A model generated the notes under the pieces. The model saw nothing but the letters and a program-made list of their open reading frames with translations. It was not told the origin of the DNA and searched no databases. From NCBI GenBank assembly GCA_000687975.1, contig JIAB01000001.1, positions 2,821,001 to 2,885,000 of the forward strand: a DNA stretch of 64,000 bases, read 5' to 3'. A program made the position numbers and the translations under genes. Positions 62,291-64,000 of the stretch are shown in pieces. The stretch is from Lachnospiraceae bacterium AC2031 (GTDB lineage Bacteria > Bacillota > Clostridia > Lachnospirales > Lachnospiraceae). The number at the start of each line of letters is the position of its first letter. Position 1 is the first letter of the stretch.

Positions 62291-63580
62291 TTACATAACT
62301 TTGATGCCGCCGTATTTACGAATTTTCAGTACGGCACATGATCCTTCACCAAATACGTTGTCCATTGCGGTTTTATATGTATCGATAAAGTCCTGCTTTA
62401 CGAATGCCTGTATAGTTCCTGCAAAACCTCCACCGTGTACTCTTGCAACACCTCCATTGTCGCCCAGTACCATTTCGCTGATACAAAGAGCGATAGATAC
62501 GTTCTGGTGTGATATATCGTGATTAGTGTAAACGTTTTGCAGATATTTATAGGAGGAGTTTCCGGATTTGGAAACATTCTCAAGGAATATATCAAACTTG
62601 TGTTCTTTAAGACTGGCTTCTTCGTGTCTGACTCTCAGGTTTTCTTCGAAGAAGTGAAGCGCTCTAAGTACGGCGCGGTCTCCATTCTTTTCACGAAGGG
62701 CAGTGATGTTCTTTATAACATCTTCCTCGGTGAGTTCGTGGAGTACGTCCTTTTCGAAGAAGGCTGCGATAGATTTCATTTCGCTTGGAACAGCAGCATA
62801 GTCAGGTGTAAGATCTGCGTGACTTCCTTTTGTATCAGTGATGCATAGCGCATAGCCGTATTCATCAAGATCCACCTGGATCTTTTCAATGACAGGTTCT
62901 TCAGGATTGGCAAAATCGATATGACAAAGTCCGCCGACAGAGCATGCCATCTGATCCATAAGTCCGCAAGGTTTACCGAAATAGTAGTTCTCTGCGTATT
63001 GTCCGATCTTAGCAATGGTTACGGCGTCGATTCCGCCATCGTTATATAGATAAGAGAGGATATTTCCAATTACTGTTTCGAAGGCTGCAGAAGATGAGAG
63101 TCCGGAACCTCCCAATACATCGCTGGTGATATAAGCGTTGAATCCGCCTATCTTAAATCCACGGTCTCTGCATCCGGCTAGAACACCTTTGATGAGTGCG
63201 AGAGTAGAGCCCTCCTCGTCAGACTGTTTTGAAATGTCATCTAAACTGAAAGATATCATAGGATAACCTTCTGACATTATGTTAACCGAGTCGCTTATTC
63301 CAACTACAGCGATCGCGTCGTCATTTATTGATGCAGCCAGTACTTCTCCGTGCTGATGGTCTGTATGATTTCCGCAAACCTCGGTGCGTCCTGGAGCACT
63401 GACAATGATCACTTCGTCAGAATAATCTGTATTATTCTCGTAGAGCTCTTTATATTTCTTTACAGCGTTTGAGTAACGTTCTTTCTGATACTGTATTTTC
63501 GAGCTGTCCAGATAGATATCAAGTAGTTTGTTGTTAAGCTTTTCTTCTTCGATATAGCTGATCAATTCATCTACTTTCAT
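62291..63580 (-). CDS. galK: Galactokinase
   Basis: GalK, 429 residues, a GHMP kinase phosphorylating galactose at C1. Sugar-binding APGRTEVCGNHTDHQHG (about 62-78), ATP-binding loop LGGSGLSSSAAFE (about 155-167), GLMDQMACSVGGL and the C-terminal GGVARVHGGGFAGT. AAAGGAGAAGG precedes the ATG on the minus strand. The first gene of the galK-galT pair. The stop codon overlaps a GTTTACATAA word (62289-62298). Confidence 0.95.
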   Translation of the reverse strand: MKVDELISYIEEEKLNNKLLDIYLDSSKIQYQKERYSNAVKKYKELYENNTDYSDEVIIVSAPGRTEVCGNHTDHQHGEVLAASINDDAIAVVGISDSVNIMSEGYPMISFSLDDISKQSDEEGSTLALIKGVLAGCRDRGFKIGGFNAYITSDVLGGSGLSSSAAFETVIGNILSYLYNDGGIDAVTIAKIGQYAENYYFGKPCGLMDQMACSVGGLCHIDFANPEEPVIEKIQVDLDEYGYALCITDTKGSHADLTPDYAAVPSEMKSIAAFFEKDVLHELTEEDVIKNITALREKNGDRAVLRALHFFEENLRVRHEEASLKEHKFDIFLENVSKSGNSSYKYLQNVYTNHDISHQNVSIALCISEMVLGDNGGVARVHGGGFAGTIQAFVKQDFIDTYKTAMDNVFGEGSCAVLKIRKYGGIKVM

Positions 63581-63716
63581 ATGCCTTCTCCTTTATGGAT
63601 ATTATATTTCACTACATTTATCATTATAATAAATGGGTCCTTTATTGGTAAACCGAAATTAGTTGTTTTATATTGTTTTTATGGCTTCTTTTTGAACTAC
63701 CTATATTATGAGGAAT

Positions 63717-63726
63717 GTGGTAGAAT
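63717..63726 (+). promoter_or_regulatory. Extended -10 promoter of the MATE gene
   Basis: GTGGTAGAAT contains TG-G-TAGAAT, as at 32139. No good -35 at 17 bases. The galK promoter must lie in the same 211-base divergent gap (63581-63791). Confidence 0.45.
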
Positions 63727-63791
63727 AGTTCTGTTTTGTTTTTAGATTAAAGACTGAAATAAACATTATAGTAGGAAGTAGTTGGAAGAAA

Positions 63792-64000
63792 ATGAAATTA
63801 AGCAATATGTCTCGTCGAGAGATGCTAACTGAAACACCGATACCGGAACTGATTATCAAGCTGTCCATCCCAACAATCCTTAGCATGTTGGTGACGGCTT
63901 TTTATAATTCTGCAGATACGTACTTTGTAGGAAGGATTTCTACAGAAGCAACTGCTGCGGTTGGTCTTGTATTTTCAGTAATGGCTTTGATACAGGCTTT
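63792..64000 (+). CDS. MATE-family efflux transporter, N-terminal part
   Basis: A gene cut by the window edge; about 69 residues are visible. After a short polar start (MKLSNMSRREMLTETPIPE) comes LIIKLSIPTILSMLVTAFYN then DTYFVGRIS and AAVGLVFSVM, the first membrane helix and loop of NorM/DinF-type multidrug and toxic compound exporters. These are cation-coupled antiporters of twelve helices. The ATG has GGAAGAA upstream. Substrate cannot be judged. Confidence 0.85.
   Translation, partial: MKLSNMSRREMLTETPIPELIIKLSIPTILSMLVTAFYNSADTYFVGRISTEATAAVGLVFSVMALIQA

Overview
The window looks like a stretch of a low-GC Gram-positive chromosome, most likely from the Lachnospiraceae (Butyrivibrio, Pseudobutyrivibrio or Roseburia type). 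Three things point there: the unbroken S10/spc/alpha ribosomal protein cluster running on into an ECF transporter, truA, rplM and rpsI; four-cysteine (zinc) forms of S14, L31, L36 and adenylate kinase; and very large isopeptide-type surface proteins. I see no tRNA, rRNA, CRISPR array, insertion sequence or phage gene.

Layout. (1) 1-1.9 kb: a lipoprotein cell-wall amidase and an RNA methyltransferase-like protein. (2) 2.0-10.25 kb: an apparent signalling operon. It encodes a membrane-anchored FecR-domain protein, a 1201-residue secreted Ig-like protein, a CHASE2 adenylate/guanylate cyclase, a metallo-beta-lactamase-fold hydrolase and a GAF-GGDEF diguanylate cyclase. Two cyclic nucleotide systems therefore sit behind one extracytoplasmic sensor module. 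(3) 10.3-30.2 kb: ribosomal proteins S10, L3, L4, L23, L2, S19, L22, S3, L16, L29, S17, L14, L24, L5, S14, S8, L6, L18, S5, L30 and L15, then SecY, Adk, IF-1, L36, S13, S11, S4, RpoA and L17, a fused two-domain ECF ATPase, EcfT, TruA, L13 and S9. map is absent from its usual place after adk. Several intergenic gaps carry structured RNA: an attenuator-bearing leader before rpsJ, a duplicated three-way-junction element on both sides of rpsH, and an L13 leader.

(4) 30.4-34.4 kb: housekeeping and small genes (a membrane protein, DAHP synthase, a possible papain-fold protein, acylphosphatase, and diaminopimelate dehydrogenase on the minus strand). (5) 34.4-51.7 kb: two giant paralogous adhesins of 3074 and 2456 residues. 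They share an N-terminal module, Cna-B/SpaA-like repeats, a C-terminal TGD plus membrane segment plus basic tail, and an upstream box. The first holds eight nearly identical 129-132-residue repeats. (6) 51.8-59.2 kb: trpS, cardiolipin synthase, rpmE, a DUF1385 membrane protein, prmC, prfA and a zinc-ribbon membrane protein. The rpmE-DUF1385-prmC-prfA order is a common Firmicute arrangement. (7) 59.3-64 kb: a DUF3592-like protein, an OhrR-type regulator, a galK-galT operon on the minus strand, and the start of a MATE transporter that runs off the window.

The most promising unexplained signals are: the duplicated RNA element around rpsH, whose stems differ by compensating changes; a dispersed 10-13 bp word (GTTTACATAATTC) found nine times on both strands; the combined cAMP/c-di-GMP operon; the shared tripartite box upstream of the two adhesins; and the fused ECF ATPase in which neither domain shows an H-loop histidine.
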